Positions 1 through 8,635 of a stretch of DNA of 52,848 nucleotides are shown here, piece by piece. A program made the translations under genes and the position numbers. Every line of letters begins with the position of its first letter. Within the stretch, counting starts at the first letter, position 1. The stretch lies in NCBI GenBank assembly GCA_965657215.1, contig CBFHNR010000017.1:1-52848 (forward strand), given 5' to 3'. This DNA is from JAHEJA01 sp965657215 (lineage in GTDB: Bacteria; Pseudomonadota; Alphaproteobacteria; Rhodobacterales; Rhodobacteraceae). Below the pieces are notes generated by a model. It made no database searches, had not been told where the DNA came from, and saw only the letters and a program-made list of their open reading frames with translations.

Positions 1-79
1 CCTCGACTAGACACCGGCGACAGATGCGTGGTCGGCAAGACTTACAGCTTGATCTCAATTTTCATGACGTTTGGGGATG

Positions 80-169
80 TGGCGGAAACGAAGGGATTCG
101 AACCCTCGAGACGGTTTCCCGCCTACTCCCTTAGCAGGGGAGCGCCTTCGACCACTCGGCCACGTTTCC
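80..169 (-). tRNA. tRNA-Ser (anticodon GCT)
   Basis: Read on the minus strand, this is a class II tRNA. It has a 7-bp acceptor stem (GGAAACG with CGTTTCC), a D-arm containing GCCGAGTGGTCGAAGGC, an anticodon stem CTCCC/GGGAG around GCT (complement of plus bases 133-135), a long variable arm and a T-arm with GGTTCGAATCC. The discriminator base is G, as expected for serine, and a 3' CCA is encoded at plus 80-82. It reads AGC/AGT serine codons. No integrase or direct repeat marks it as an attachment site. Confidence 0.96.
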
Positions 170-176
170 GCCGACG

Positions 177-205
177 GGTGTAGCGGTGAAATTCACTAAG
201 GACAA
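177..205 (-). promoter_or_regulatory. Putative promoter of tRNA-Ser
   Basis: On the minus strand TTGTCC (plus 200-205) and TACACC (plus 177-182) are 17 bases apart. They end 7 bases before the mature tRNA 5' end. Spacing and placement fit a housekeeping sigma-70 promoter. This is inference from sequence only. Confidence 0.5.
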
Positions 206-312
206 GAGGGCAAAGGGGGAAAAATTTCAAAATCTGCAATCAATTTTGTCGCCTCTCTTGATAAAAATCTCCCCAAATTTGGCATCTGTATTCCATCGGT
301 TTTGCGTCGGTA

Positions 313-1188
313 TTACGTCGGTGCTTGCCGCATGTCTTGCCAGTGCTTGGGCGCCTGCCCATACAAACGTTTAAACTCTCGACTGAACTGAGACGCGCTG
401 AGATAGCCGACGTCCTGCGCCACTTTGGCAATGCTCTCCCCCTCCGCGATCTTCATGGCTGCTGAATTGAGGCGCATCGTCTTAATGTACTGAATGGGCG
501 AAAGCGTCGTAGCCTGTTTGAATTTTCGATGAAAGGCAGCACGGCTCATGCCCGCGCGATGCGCCAAGTCTTCGATTGTCATCGGATCCTTCAAATGTGT
601 CGCCACATGGGCTATCGAGCGCGCCACTGTATTCCCCACACCAAAGGAGTGCCGCGCAAATTGACCCGCCTCCCCCATCAGGATCGCATAATAAAGTTCG
701 CGTAGCCGCCCTTCAGCCAAAACCGCAATGTCCCCGTCTTTGCCACAAAGCCGTAACAGTCGCGAAAGCGCGTCACAAAAAGCATCGTCCCACTGTGCAA
801 GCCCAATGCCCTTGATTGCTGTGTTCGGACCGCGCAGCCCACCATGGGTGTCGAGCTTGAGCGCGACATCACTCATCATGCTCTGATTGAGGGTGATATA
901 GACCCCATAGAGAGGCGTTTGCTCTGACGCGTCTGGCGTGCCTGCTTGGATCGGCATGGACATCGGACAGCACATGTAGCGCCTGTTGTCGTAGATATGC
1001 CGCGTTCCATCAAACACCGCTTCCTTGGACCCACTCGCGATGGCAATCACGCTTGGCTCATAAACAACAGGGGCACAGGGAATGGCTTGGGTCGCGCGAA
1101 ACAGCTGCACCCCTGTGATACCCGTTTCGGTGAGACCATCCTGTGTCACATGGCGTTCTATGATGTCTTTGATCTGATCTTGAAACAT
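313..1188 (-). CDS. AraC-family transcriptional regulator
   Basis: The protein has 291 residues from the ATG at 1188. The open frame continues 16 codons further upstream, but the family N-terminus (MFQDQIKD) begins here. The first 180 or so residues resemble the AraC_N type cupin-like domain. The last 100 or so carry two helix-turn-helix units, seen as DLAHRAGMSRAAFHRKF followed by AKVAQDVGYLSASQFSREFKR. AraC-family members activate or repress nearby genes in response to a small ligand. It is divergent from the SDR oxidoreductase that starts at 1328, and a perfect palindrome lies in the 139-base gap, so the oxidoreductase is the likely target. The ligand is unknown. Confidence 0.88.
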   Translation of the reverse strand: MFQDQIKDIIERHVTQDGLTETGITGVQLFRATQAIPCAPVVYEPSVIAIASGSKEAVFDGTRHIYDNRRYMCCPMSMPIQAGTPDASEQTPLYGVYITLNQSMMSDVALKLDTHGGLRGPNTAIKGIGLAQWDDAFCDALSRLLRLCGKDGDIAVLAEGRLRELYYAILMGEAGQFARHSFGVGNTVARSIAHVATHLKDPMTIEDLAHRAGMSRAAFHRKFKQATTLSPIQYIKTMRLNSAAMKIAEGESIAKVAQDVGYLSASQFSREFKRLYGQAPKHWQDMRQAPT

Positions 1189-1246
1189 GAGACAGGATAG
1201 GCAGGCTTTTTCTCCCTTTTCAACAGGTTGATACAAATAGGCAATA

Positions 1247-1260
1247 AATTGATATCAATT
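1247..1260. promoter_or_regulatory. Perfect 14-bp palindrome between AraC regulator and SDR gene
   Basis: The sequence AATTGATATCAATT is its own reverse complement. A related TTGATAC lies about 20 bases upstream at about 1228. It sits in the divergent intergenic region, 59 bases from the regulator start and 68 bases from the oxidoreductase start. AraC proteins usually bind direct repeats, so another regulator is also possible. Its role as operator is inferred. Confidence 0.4.
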
Positions 1261-1327
1261 CGTCTATTTCTGATCGGGAGAGACACGTATATGCAATTAA
1301 GGGATACTCCAGAAAAGGATGCACAGA

Positions 1328-2275
1328 ATGCCAGATACACAGTTTGGAGCCAAGGGATGGACACCTGAGCGCATATCCGATCTCACCGGAAAAATCTATG
1401 TGATTACTGGGACAACCTCTGGCACAGGGTTTCAAGCCGCGCGCATTTTGCTTGGCAAAGGGGCGCGGATTGTGATGCTCAATAGGAATGTTGAGAAATC
1501 ACAAAGGACACTGGCCGCGCTACATGACGAGTTTGGGCCTGATGCCGAAATTACTGCGATCACCATGGATCTGTCGGATTTATCCTCCGTGCGCCGCGCC
1601 GCTGAGGAGTTGTTAGCCGCCGCCCCACGCATTGACGCGCTCATTTGTAACGCTGCCATCGCTCAGGTGCCAAAGCTTAAATATACGGTTGATGGCTTTG
1701 AAAGCCAACTCGGCACAAATCATTACGGGCATTTTGTCCTCTCTGCTCTGCTCTTTGACCGCATTGAAGCCTCGAAGGGCCGTATCGTTGTTGTAGCAAG
1801 CCTTGGGTATAAAATGGGTCTAAAAACCATTCAATTCGATGATATGAATTGGGAAAAGAAATACAGCGCTAACCCAGCCTATAGCCAAAGCAAATTGGCG
1901 CAAATGATGTTCGCCTATGAGCTTCAAGATCGCATCAAAGCAAGCGGCGGATCAACGGGCGTTTATGTCTGCCATCCGGGATCATCTGCGACATCGCTTA
2001 TTGATACGAGCGGAAGCGCCCTGACCAAGTTCATTTTCAATTTGATGAAGAAAACGCCCATGGTGCAAAGCGCCGAAAAAGGCGCCTATCCCGCGCTTAT
2101 GTGCGCCACAGAAAACGGGCTAGACCAACGCGCGCTTTATGGTCCAACAGGGCGCATGGAATTTGTTGGGCCCGTGGGTCAAGGCACCTTGGAGCCCTAT
2201 GCCTATGACAAAGAGGTCATGGTTAAACTTTGGCAAGTAACAGAAGAGAACACAGGTACCGTTTGGGGCGCATAG
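1328..2275 (+). CDS. Short-chain dehydrogenase/reductase, LPOR/retinol-dehydrogenase-like
   Basis: The protein has 315 residues from the ATG at 1328, chosen because AAAGGA lies about 9 bases upstream; an earlier in-frame ATG at 1319 overlaps that site. The cofactor motif TGTTSGTG is at residues 27-34, the SDR CNAA block (ICNAA) is near 100, and the catalytic YSQSK is near 180 with a serine in VVVASLG ahead of it. The long C-terminal part resembles the light-dependent protochlorophyllide reductase and retinol dehydrogenase branch of the SDR family, which oxidise or reduce alcohols and carbonyls with NADP(H). The substrate cannot be told. It is probably controlled by the divergent AraC regulator. 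Confidence 0.87.
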   Translation: MPDTQFGAKGWTPERISDLTGKIYVITGTTSGTGFQAARILLGKGARIVMLNRNVEKSQRTLAALHDEFGPDAEITAITMDLSDLSSVRRAAEELLAAAPRIDALICNAAIAQVPKLKYTVDGFESQLGTNHYGHFVLSALLFDRIEASKGRIVVVASLGYKMGLKTIQFDDMNWEKKYSANPAYSQSKLAQMMFAYELQDRIKASGGSTGVYVCHPGSSATSLIDTSGSALTKFIFNLMKKTPMVQSAEKGAYPALMCATENGLDQRALYGPTGRMEFVGPVGQGTLEPYAYDKEVMVKLWQVTEENTGTVWGA

Positions 2276-2290
2276 GCCCCAAACCCCCGA

Positions 2291-3388
2291 TCAAGTATTG
2301 AACAAGAAATGCATCACATCGCCATCCTTGACGATGTAGGATTTACCTTCGACCCGCATTTTGCCCGTTTCCTTTGCCCCACTTTCGCCGTTGCAGGCGA
2401 TATAGTCGTCATAAGCGATGGTTTCTGCGCGAATAAAGCCGCGCTCAAAATCACCATGGATAACACCGGCGGCTTGGGGCGCGGCGGTCCCTTGGCGAAT
2501 GGTCCAAGCGCGGGCCTCTTTGGGGCCAACGGTGAAATAGGTTTCCAGCTGAAGCAGCTCATAGCCAGCGCGGATCAATCGATCGAGGCCTGCTTCTTCT
2601 AATCCCATTTCGGTGAGGAACATCTCAGCTTCGTCCGCGTCGAGTTGGCTAATCTCTTCTTCGATCTGAGCCGAGATAATCACCGACGCGGCCCCTTGCT
2701 CTTCGGCCATTTTCTGAACCGCAGCGGAGTAGTCATTGCCAGTGGCGGCATTGCCTTCATCCACATTACACACATAAAGAATGGGCTTTGAAGACAACAG
2801 CTGAAGCGACTTCCACGTCTTCGCATCATCCTCGGAAACGTCAACCATGCGCGCAGGCTTGCCAGCTTCTAACATTGCTAATGCGTCTTTCAACAACCGC
2901 TCTTGCTCAACCGCTTCTTTGTCACCACCGCGGATTTTACGCGACAGATTGGCCAGCCGCTTTTCAATGCTTTCCATATCGGCCAGCATCAATTCCATTT
3001 CGATGGTTTCAGCGTCTTCGACGGGGTTAACGCGTCCGTCCACATGGGTCACATCCCCATCATCAAAACAGCGCAAGACATGAGCAATCGCATCGGTTTC
3101 ACGAATATTGGCCAAGAACTGATTGCCCAAACCTTCACCCTTAGAGGCACCTTTGACCAATCCAGCAATATCCACAAATGTCATGCGCGTCGGGATAATC
3201 TGCTTGGATGTTGCAATCGCGGCCAATGTATCCAAACGTGCATCTGGCACGGCCACATCGCCCACATTCGGCTCAATCGTACAAAATGGAAAATTCGCCG
3301 CCTGTGCTGCGGCTGTTTTTGTCAAAGCGTTAAACAAAGTGGATTTCCCAACATTCGGAAGACCCACGATTCCCATCTTAAAGCCCAT
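2291..3388 (-). CDS. ychF: Obg-like ATPase YchF
   Basis: This is a 365-residue P-loop protein of normal family length. The Walker A is GLPNVGKST near residue 12. The switch region reads DIAGLVKGASKGEGLGN, and the usual NKxD guanine-specificity motif is replaced by NVDE, the known reason YchF prefers ATP over GTP. A coiled-coil arm follows at about 130-200 and a TGS domain ends the protein (YFTVGPKEARAW onward). YchF binds ribosomes and is linked to stress responses. The start has GGAGG five bases upstream. It converges on the SDR gene with a 15-base gap. Confidence 0.97.
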   Translation of the reverse strand: MGFKMGIVGLPNVGKSTLFNALTKTAAAQAANFPFCTIEPNVGDVAVPDARLDTLAAIATSKQIIPTRMTFVDIAGLVKGASKGEGLGNQFLANIRETDAIAHVLRCFDDGDVTHVDGRVNPVEDAETIEMELMLADMESIEKRLANLSRKIRGGDKEAVEQERLLKDALAMLEAGKPARMVDVSEDDAKTWKSLQLLSSKPILYVCNVDEGNAATGNDYSAAVQKMAEEQGAASVIISAQIEEEISQLDADEAEMFLTEMGLEEAGLDRLIRAGYELLQLETYFTVGPKEARAWTIRQGTAAPQAAGVIHGDFERGFIRAETIAYDDYIACNGESGAKETGKMRVEGKSYIVKDGDVMHFLFNT

Positions 3389-3484
3389 CTTGGCCTCCTA
3401 TCAGAATTTTCCATGCTTCTAGTCTCAGTTCGCACCTTTCGCAATGCTCTATGCACCCCTCACGCTAAACTCTGCGCAACTCTT

Positions 3485-3510
3485 GTCTTCAGCTTTGCCC
3501 AAATACTCAA
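3485..3510. repeat. Rhodobacteraceae-type intergenic element, copy 1 (degenerate)
   Basis: CTTCAGCTTTGCCCAAATACTC closely matches a second copy at 4417-4440 and is related to a block at 19817-19856. From memory, intergenic elements of the form CTTCATCTT-GCCAAAAATACTC are widespread in Rhodobacteraceae. This copy lies in the 234-base gap upstream of trpA. Confidence 0.45.
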
Positions 3511-3622
3511 AACGCGCGACAGGCAAAGCGTTCTAACATTTTGATATAAAGCGCAGCGATCTCCATTGATTTTCCTCTAAATATTGGGCACACGGGGGAC
3601 CACACATCTAGGGAATCCAAAC

Positions 3623-4414
3623 ATGACACGCATTGACAATACATTTGCAAAGCTCAAAGCCGCCAACAAAAAGGCCTTTGTTACCTATGTCATGGCAGGT
3701 GACCCCAATTATGAGACCTCACTTGAGGTCGTCAAAGGGCTGCCTGAGGCGGGCGTGGACATCATCGAATTAGGCCTCCCGTTTACGGACCCTATGGCGG
3801 ATGGCTCCACAATTCAGCTTGCAGGCCAACGTGCGCTTGAGGCGGGCATGACCCTTGAAAAAACGCTGCAACTAGCGCGCGATTTCCGCAAGACGAATGA
3901 CACAACGCCAATCGTTCTTATGGGCTATTACAACCCAATCTACAGCCGCGGCGTTGATGCCTTTCTCAAGGATGCCATTGAGGCTGGGATCGACGGCATG
4001 ATCGTTGTTGACCTCCCCCCCGAAGAAGACGACGAACTCTGCATTCCGGCCCAAAACGCGGGGCTCAACTTTATCCGCCTTGCGACCCCCACAACGGATG
4101 ACAAGCGCCTTCCCAAGGTTTTGGAAAACACCTCGGGCTTTGTCTATTACGTCTCCATCACAGGGATCACAGGCGCCGCCGAAGCCCAAGCAAGCGATGT
4201 CGCCCCCGAAGTGGCGCGCATCAAATCACAAACGGACCTGCCGATCATCGTGGGCTTTGGCGTCAAAACCCCTGAAACCGCAAAATCCATCGCGGCTGTT
4301 GCGGATGGCACTGTTGTCGGTTCTGCAATCGTCAATGAAATCGCCAATGGCAAATCTCCTGCTGAGGTTTTGGCCTTTGTCAAATCGCTCGCAGATGGGG
4401 CACATAGCGCCTAA
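3623..4414 (+). CDS. trpA: Tryptophan synthase alpha subunit
   Basis: The 263-residue protein has normal length for TrpA, which cleaves indole-3-glycerol phosphate to indole and glyceraldehyde 3-phosphate and passes the indole to TrpB. The catalytic glutamate is in IIELGLPFTDP and the catalytic aspartate in DPMADG, at about residues 50-65. The phosphate-binding loop is seen as GFGVKTPETA near 210-220. The start at 3623 (MTRIDNTFAKL) matches the family, while an earlier in-frame start would add an unrelated tail. trpB is not adjacent, so the gene is monocistronic here. A terminator follows. Confidence 0.97.
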   Translation: MTRIDNTFAKLKAANKKAFVTYVMAGDPNYETSLEVVKGLPEAGVDIIELGLPFTDPMADGSTIQLAGQRALEAGMTLEKTLQLARDFRKTNDTTPIVLMGYYNPIYSRGVDAFLKDAIEAGIDGMIVVDLPPEEDDELCIPAQNAGLNFIRLATPTTDDKRLPKVLENTSGFVYYVSITGITGAAEAQASDVAPEVARIKSQTDLPIIVGFGVKTPETAKSIAAVADGTVVGSAIVNEIANGKSPAEVLAFVKSLADGAHSA

Positions 4415-4416
4415 GC

Positions 4417-4440
4417 CTCTTCATCTTTGCAAAAATACTC
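4417..4440. repeat. Rhodobacteraceae-type intergenic element, copy 2
   Basis: CTTCATCTTTGCAAAAATACTC starts three bases after the trpA stop codon and is the best copy of this element in the window. It sits just ahead of the trpA terminator. Confidence 0.55.
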
Positions 4441-4452
4441 AAATTCAACATA

Positions 4453-4483
4453 AACCCGCTGCACCCCGGTTCAGCGGGTTTTT
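4453..4483 (+). terminator. Rho-independent terminator of trpA
   Basis: AACCCGCTG (4453-4461) pairs with CAGCGGGTT (4472-4480) and is followed by a run of T. It ends trpA transcription before the lactate dehydrogenase gene. Confidence 0.85.
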
Positions 4484-4563
4484 CACGTCTGCAATAATTC
4501 CAATTGCAATCTAGAGATAATTGGTAAATAAATATAACCACATGCAAGACAGGGATCAGAGCC

Positions 4564-5727
4564 ATGGCCGTAATTACCAACATTGATGACCTCAAGCGGA
4601 TCTACAAACGCCGCGTGCCAAAGATGTTTTACGACTATGCCGAATCCGGAAGCTGGACGGAACAGACGTTTCGCGAAAATACGTCCGATTTCAATGAGAT
4701 CCGCCTCCGTCAACGGGTCGCTGTGGATATGGACGGTCGTTCAACCAAGAGCCAGATGATTGGCCAAGATGTTGCTATGCCTGTGGCGCTTGCGCCCGTA
4801 GGGTTAACGGGTATGCAATGCGCCGATGGCGAAATCAAAGCGGCCAAAGCGGCGGAAAAATTCGGTGTTCCCTTTACGCTGTCAACAATGTCGATTTGCT
4901 CTATTGAGGATGTGGCCGAAAACACCTCAGCCCCCTTTTGGTTTCAACTCTACACAATGCGCGACACAGATTATGTCTCACGGCTGATTGCGCGTGCCAA
5001 AGCGGCGAAGGTCTCAGCCTTGGTCATCACCCTTGATTTGCAAATTTTGGGGCAACGCCACAAAGACTTGAAGAACGGCCTCTCCGCGCCACCCAAGCTG
5101 ACATTGAAAACGATGGCGAACCTAGCCACGAAATGGTCCTGGGGTTTGCAGATGCTCGGCACCAAACGCCGCTTTTTCGGAAATATCATCGGGCATGTAG
5201 ATAGCATTTCGGACCCAAGCAGCCTTATGAGCTGGACCGCGGAACAGTTTGATCCAACGCTTGATTGGGACAAAATCAAACGCATCAAAGATGAATGGGG
5301 CGGCAAAGTTATCCTCAAAGGTATCTTGGATGCAGAAGATGCGAAGATGGCGCTTGCGGTTGGGGCCGATGCAATCATCGTGTCAAACCACGGTGGACGT
5401 CAACTGGATGGCGCGATCAGCTCAATCAAAGCTCTGCCCTCTATTATGGAGGCCGTCGGCGACAAGATTGAGGTTCATCTAGATGGCGGCATTCGTTCAG
5501 GCCAAGACGTGTTAAAAGCCGTCGCTCTCGGGGCCAAAGGCACCTATATCGGACGCGCTTTTATCTATGGTCTTGGGGCCAAAGGCGAACAGGGTGTCAC
5601 AGATGCGCTCAATGTCATTCACAAGGAAATGGATATCTCTATGGCGCTCTGTGGGCATAAATCAATGTCCGAAGTTGGCCGTCAGACGGTGCTCTTGCCA
5701 GACAATTTTGGGAACGAGTGGCGCTAG
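4564..5727 (+). CDS. lldD: FMN-dependent L-lactate dehydrogenase
   Basis: This 387-residue protein belongs to the FMN alpha-hydroxy-acid dehydrogenase family. It oxidises L-lactate to pyruvate and passes electrons to the respiratory quinone pool at the inner membrane. The N-terminus has the family pattern YKRRVPKMFYDYAESGS. FMN and substrate contacts are visible as PVALAPVG, FQLYTMRD, VITLDLQ and the active-site signature SNHGGRQLDGA near residue 278, with HLDGGIRSGQDVLKA after it. Related enzymes acting on glycolate or mandelate share this fold, but the length and loops fit LldD best. It starts 80 bases after the trpA terminator and overlaps the convergent MFS gene by 4 bases. Confidence 0.92.
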   Translation: MAVITNIDDLKRIYKRRVPKMFYDYAESGSWTEQTFRENTSDFNEIRLRQRVAVDMDGRSTKSQMIGQDVAMPVALAPVGLTGMQCADGEIKAAKAAEKFGVPFTLSTMSICSIEDVAENTSAPFWFQLYTMRDTDYVSRLIARAKAAKVSALVITLDLQILGQRHKDLKNGLSAPPKLTLKTMANLATKWSWGLQMLGTKRRFFGNIIGHVDSISDPSSLMSWTAEQFDPTLDWDKIKRIKDEWGGKVILKGILDAEDAKMALAVGADAIIVSNHGGRQLDGAISSIKALPSIMEAVGDKIEVHLDGGIRSGQDVLKAVALGAKGTYIGRAFIYGLGAKGEQGVTDALNVIHKEMDISMALCGHKSMSEVGRQTVLLPDNFGNEWR

Positions 5728-6866
5728 CGGCGCGTCTCGACCCACAAGAGGATTGGCACCGACAACAAGAGCACTCCGACAAAGCTAAATGACAAGGTCA
5801 GCGTGCCGATTTCAGACAAGAATCCCATGGTTGGAGGGCCGAGGAAAAATCCTGCATATCCAATGACGGAGACGCGCGAAATAACTTTGGTACGCAAATG
5901 CGACGGGGTTTCCTTGGCAACATAGGAAAAGATCATCGGAACCATAACCGAGACCCCTGCCCCAAGAAGACCAAATCCAAGGTAAACACCCAGCGCCCCA
6001 TCGGACCACGCCGCCAAAAAGGCCCCGGTCGCCGTGATACACGCCGCGTAATTCACGACTTTGGTTTCGGAGAGCGACTTCATCCCATAATGCCCAGCCA
6101 AGCGGCCAATCCCCATCGTCACGCCCAAAATCGCAGGGCCAAGCGCGCTGAGTTCGGCCGATACATGCAAGACCCGTTCGATATGAAGCGCGGACCATGC
6201 CTCGGTTGCTTGTTCCGTTAAAAAGGCAATCAAGATGATCAATCCAGGAATGATCACGACACCCAAAGCAACAGTTACCTCAGTTTGTCCCTCATCAGCC
6301 TCTGTACTCTGAGGGTCCGCGTTTGATGGCCCTGCCCAATAAGCAAGGATCAGAGCCACGCTCATCACAGCAATGGCAAAGCCGCCCATCGAGATGTCTT
6401 GCCCTCGAAACAGGCCCGCCACAATGGATGAGGCGGCATAGGCAAAAGAAAACAACCCGTGATTCAGACCCATCAAGGACACAGAATGTTCGGTTTCGAT
6501 ATGCGAAAGACGTGCATTCATAATGACGTCCACTGTCCCCGAGAATGCCGAGACCAAAACCATGCCCAAAGTGAACACGGCTATATTGCCTGCGAGCGCC
6601 GGAATGAAATAGGCAAGCCCCGCTAGGATCATCAAAGCCACAACCGCAAAGCGCGACAGTGCCTTATCCAGAAACGGCGCGAGCCACATTGCCGAGACTG
6701 CACCAAGGGCCGCAATCAACATCGCCGATCCAAAGGCCGCGTCACTTGCCCCAATTATATGTTTGATTTCGGGAACATAGGCCGCAAATCCGCCCCACAT
6801 CACACCCAGTAACATGAATGCGGGAATAACAGGACGGGACAGGTTGATTTCTGATAAAATTCTCAT
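5724..6866 (-). CDS. MFS transporter
   Basis: The protein has 380 residues from the ATG at 6866. GAGGG sits six bases upstream, and the GTG three codons earlier would place that ribosome site inside the gene. About 12 hydrophobic segments alternate with short loops; residues 1-180 and 205-380 form the two six-helix halves. It is a major facilitator permease of the inner membrane. The family includes fucose/sugar symporters and drug exporters, and I cannot assign a substrate. Its stop overlaps the lactate dehydrogenase stop from the other strand. Confidence 0.85.
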   Translation of the reverse strand: MRILSEINLSRPVIPAFMLLGVMWGGFAAYVPEIKHIIGASDAAFGSAMLIAALGAVSAMWLAPFLDKALSRFAVVALMILAGLAYFIPALAGNIAVFTLGMVLVSAFSGTVDVIMNARLSHIETEHSVSLMGLNHGLFSFAYAASSIVAGLFRGQDISMGGFAIAVMSVALILAYWAGPSNADPQSTEADEGQTEVTVALGVVIIPGLIILIAFLTEQATEAWSALHIERVLHVSAELSALGPAILGVTMGIGRLAGHYGMKSLSETKVVNYAACITATGAFLAAWSDGALGVYLGFGLLGAGVSVMVPMIFSYVAKETPSHLRTKVISRVSVIGYAGFFLGPPTMGFLSEIGTLTLSFSFVGVLLLSVPILLWVETRR

Positions 6867-6985
6867 ATCCCTCACATACAGTTTTCATGTAATCTGACAA
6901 GATATAGATGACGACAAAACCAAGGGCGTTCTTGGAAATTTAGCCTTTCCATTTAAGGGAATCTGGTCTATACGCGCGGCTTCAC

Positions 6986-7014
6986 GTGGGGCTACAGCCT
7001 TGGAGGAACCCCAC
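6986..7014 (+). promoter_or_regulatory. Leader hairpin ahead of rplY
   Basis: GTGGGG (6986-6991) can pair with CCCCAC (7009-7014) around a 17-base loop containing TTGGAGGAA. The stem ends 12 bases before the rplY ribosome site. It could be an autoregulatory leader or simply chance; no known riboswitch class fits. Confidence 0.25.
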
Positions 7015-7036
7015 CCTTATATATTGGAGAATTAAA

Positions 7037-7666
7037 ATGGCTAAAGAGATTCCAAATCTTGTAGCAGTCGCACGTTCGGGGACAGGCAAGGGCGCCGCTC
7101 GTCAAGCACGTCGCGACGGAATGGTACCAGGTGTTGTTTATGGTGGTGGTGAAGATCCCGTATCGATCCAAATCCCATTCAACGTGTTGCTAAAGCGCCT
7201 AAAGCAAGGCCGCTTTTTGTCAACTTTGTTCAACTTGCAAGTTGAAGGCCACGAGGACGTCCGCGTCATCTGCCGTGACGTTCAGCGCGATGTTGTTAAA
7301 GACCTTCCAACACACTTGGACCTTATGCGCCTACGTCGCACATCCAAAGTGAACTTGTTCATTCCAGTTGAGTTCATCAACGAAGAAGACGCACCAGGCA
7401 TCAAGCGTGGCGGTGTTTTGACAGTCGTTCGTCCAGAAGTCGAATTGGTTGTAACTGCGGGTGATATCCCTGAAAAGATCACTGTTGATTTGGCTGGTTT
7501 GCAAATTGGTGACGTTGTCACAATTTCAAACGTCACCCTTCCCGAAGGTGCACGCCCGACAATCGATCGTGACTTTGTGATTGCGAACATCTCTGCGCCA
7601 GCTGGTTTGGCCGCATCTGATGACGAAGAAGAAGACGCCGGTGAAGAAGCGGCAGCAGAAGAATAA
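7037..7666 (+). CDS. rplY: 50S ribosomal protein L25/general stress protein Ctc
   Basis: The 209-residue protein is the long (Ctc/TL5) form of L25, which binds 5S rRNA in the large ribosomal subunit. The N-terminal beta-barrel 5S-binding domain covers about residues 5-95 (GTGKGAARQARRDGMVPGVVYGG is split across it), followed by the TL5 C-terminal domain and a very acidic tail rich in D and E. The ATG at 7037 has GGAG ten bases upstream; an upstream in-frame start adds residues that do not belong to the family. It is commonly followed by pth, as here, although a terminator separates them. Confidence 0.96.
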   Translation: MAKEIPNLVAVARSGTGKGAARQARRDGMVPGVVYGGGEDPVSIQIPFNVLLKRLKQGRFLSTLFNLQVEGHEDVRVICRDVQRDVVKDLPTHLDLMRLRRTSKVNLFIPVEFINEEDAPGIKRGGVLTVVRPEVELVVTAGDIPEKITVDLAGLQIGDVVTISNVTLPEGARPTIDRDFVIANISAPAGLAASDDEEEDAGEEAAAEE

Positions 7667-7688
7667 GTCCTTCTGACACAAAATTAAG

Positions 7689-7715
7689 AAGCGGAGCATT
7701 GTCTCCGCTTTTTTT
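7689..7715 (+). terminator. Rho-independent terminator of rplY
   Basis: AAGCGGAG (7689-7696) pairs with CTCCGCTT (7703-7710), followed by a T run. The pth gene begins 46 bases later and so probably has its own promoter or depends on readthrough. Confidence 0.88.
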
Positions 7716-7761
7716 ATGCCTTTAATATGGATCCAACACGACCCAACGAAAGAGCGACCCC

Positions 7762-8445
7762 ATGCAAATCTTTGTAGGCCTTGGAAACCCCGGCGCGAAA
7801 TATGCGCAAAACCGTCATAACATTGGCTTTATGGCGCTTGATCAGATTGCATCGGATCATGGGTTCGGCCCTTGGAAGTCCAAGTTTCAAGCGCAGATTA
7901 GCGAAGGTCTCTTGGGACGGGAAAAAGTTATCCTGATTAAACCCCAGACATTCATGAACCTCTCTGGTCAATCTGTTGGCGAGGCGATGCGGTTTTACAA
8001 GCTTGCGTCCCAAGATATCGTTGTGTTCCATGATGAATTGGATTTGGCTCCTGGCAAATGCCGCGTGAAATCAGGGGGCGGACATGCGGGTCACAATGGA
8101 TTGCGCTCTATTCATCAACACATCGGCGAGGCCTATGATCGTGTTCGGCTCGGAATTGGACACCCCGGTCACAAGGACAAAGTTGCAAGCTATGTTCTCA
8201 ATGACTTTGCCAAGGCAGAACAAGGCTGGTTGGATGATTTGGTCCGTGGCCTCTCTGATGGGGCGGTGAAATTGGCGGATGGGGATAATGCAGGATTTAT
8301 GAATGCCGTCGCCTTGCGCGTGAACCCAAATCCGCCCAAGACCAAGTCGAAGCCCGCTTCAACAAAGCAACCTGAACAAACAAAAGAGTCCGCACCAGAG
8401 GCACCCAAGTCGGCGATGCAACGGCTCTTGGACAAATTTAGCTAA
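7762..8445 (+). CDS. pth: Peptidyl-tRNA hydrolase
   Basis: Pth frees tRNA from peptidyl-tRNAs dropped by the ribosome. The 227-residue protein shows the family start FVGLGNPG with catalytic N9 and H19 in NRHNIGF, and the catalytic aspartate in VFHDELDL near residue 92. GHNGLRSI lies near 113. The core ends at about residue 190. The last 35-40 residues are a lysine- and proline-rich linker (about 194-217) ending in a short helix, an extension common in alphaproteobacterial homologues. Confidence 0.96.
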   Translation: MQIFVGLGNPGAKYAQNRHNIGFMALDQIASDHGFGPWKSKFQAQISEGLLGREKVILIKPQTFMNLSGQSVGEAMRFYKLASQDIVVFHDELDLAPGKCRVKSGGGHAGHNGLRSIHQHIGEAYDRVRLGIGHPGHKDKVASYVLNDFAKAEQGWLDDLVRGLSDGAVKLADGDNAGFMNAVALRVNPNPPKTKSKPASTKQPEQTKESAPEAPKSAMQRLLDKFS

Positions 8446-8635
8446 ATAAGAGATTTTCTTTAATTAAATTCAGACAAAATTACGCTTATTTTCCCCTCAC
8501 AAACGTATTAAAATTCAACCATACATAAAGCATTCGTCGAAATACTATACCGATGGATATATTCCCTTGCTGTCTCATCGCGAGTACACGCAGACAACGT
8601 TCAAAGAAGTTCATAGTTTTATAATTGAGGCGTCT

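Noticed and set aside
80..312. tRNA-Ser as a possible integration site
   Set aside because: No integrase, duplicated tRNA 3' end or foreign block lies beside it in the window; only 79 bases on one side can be seen.
2903..3544. Long open frame (213 codons) opposite ychF
   Set aside because: It is antisense to a complete conserved gene, has no ribosome site and resembles no protein family.
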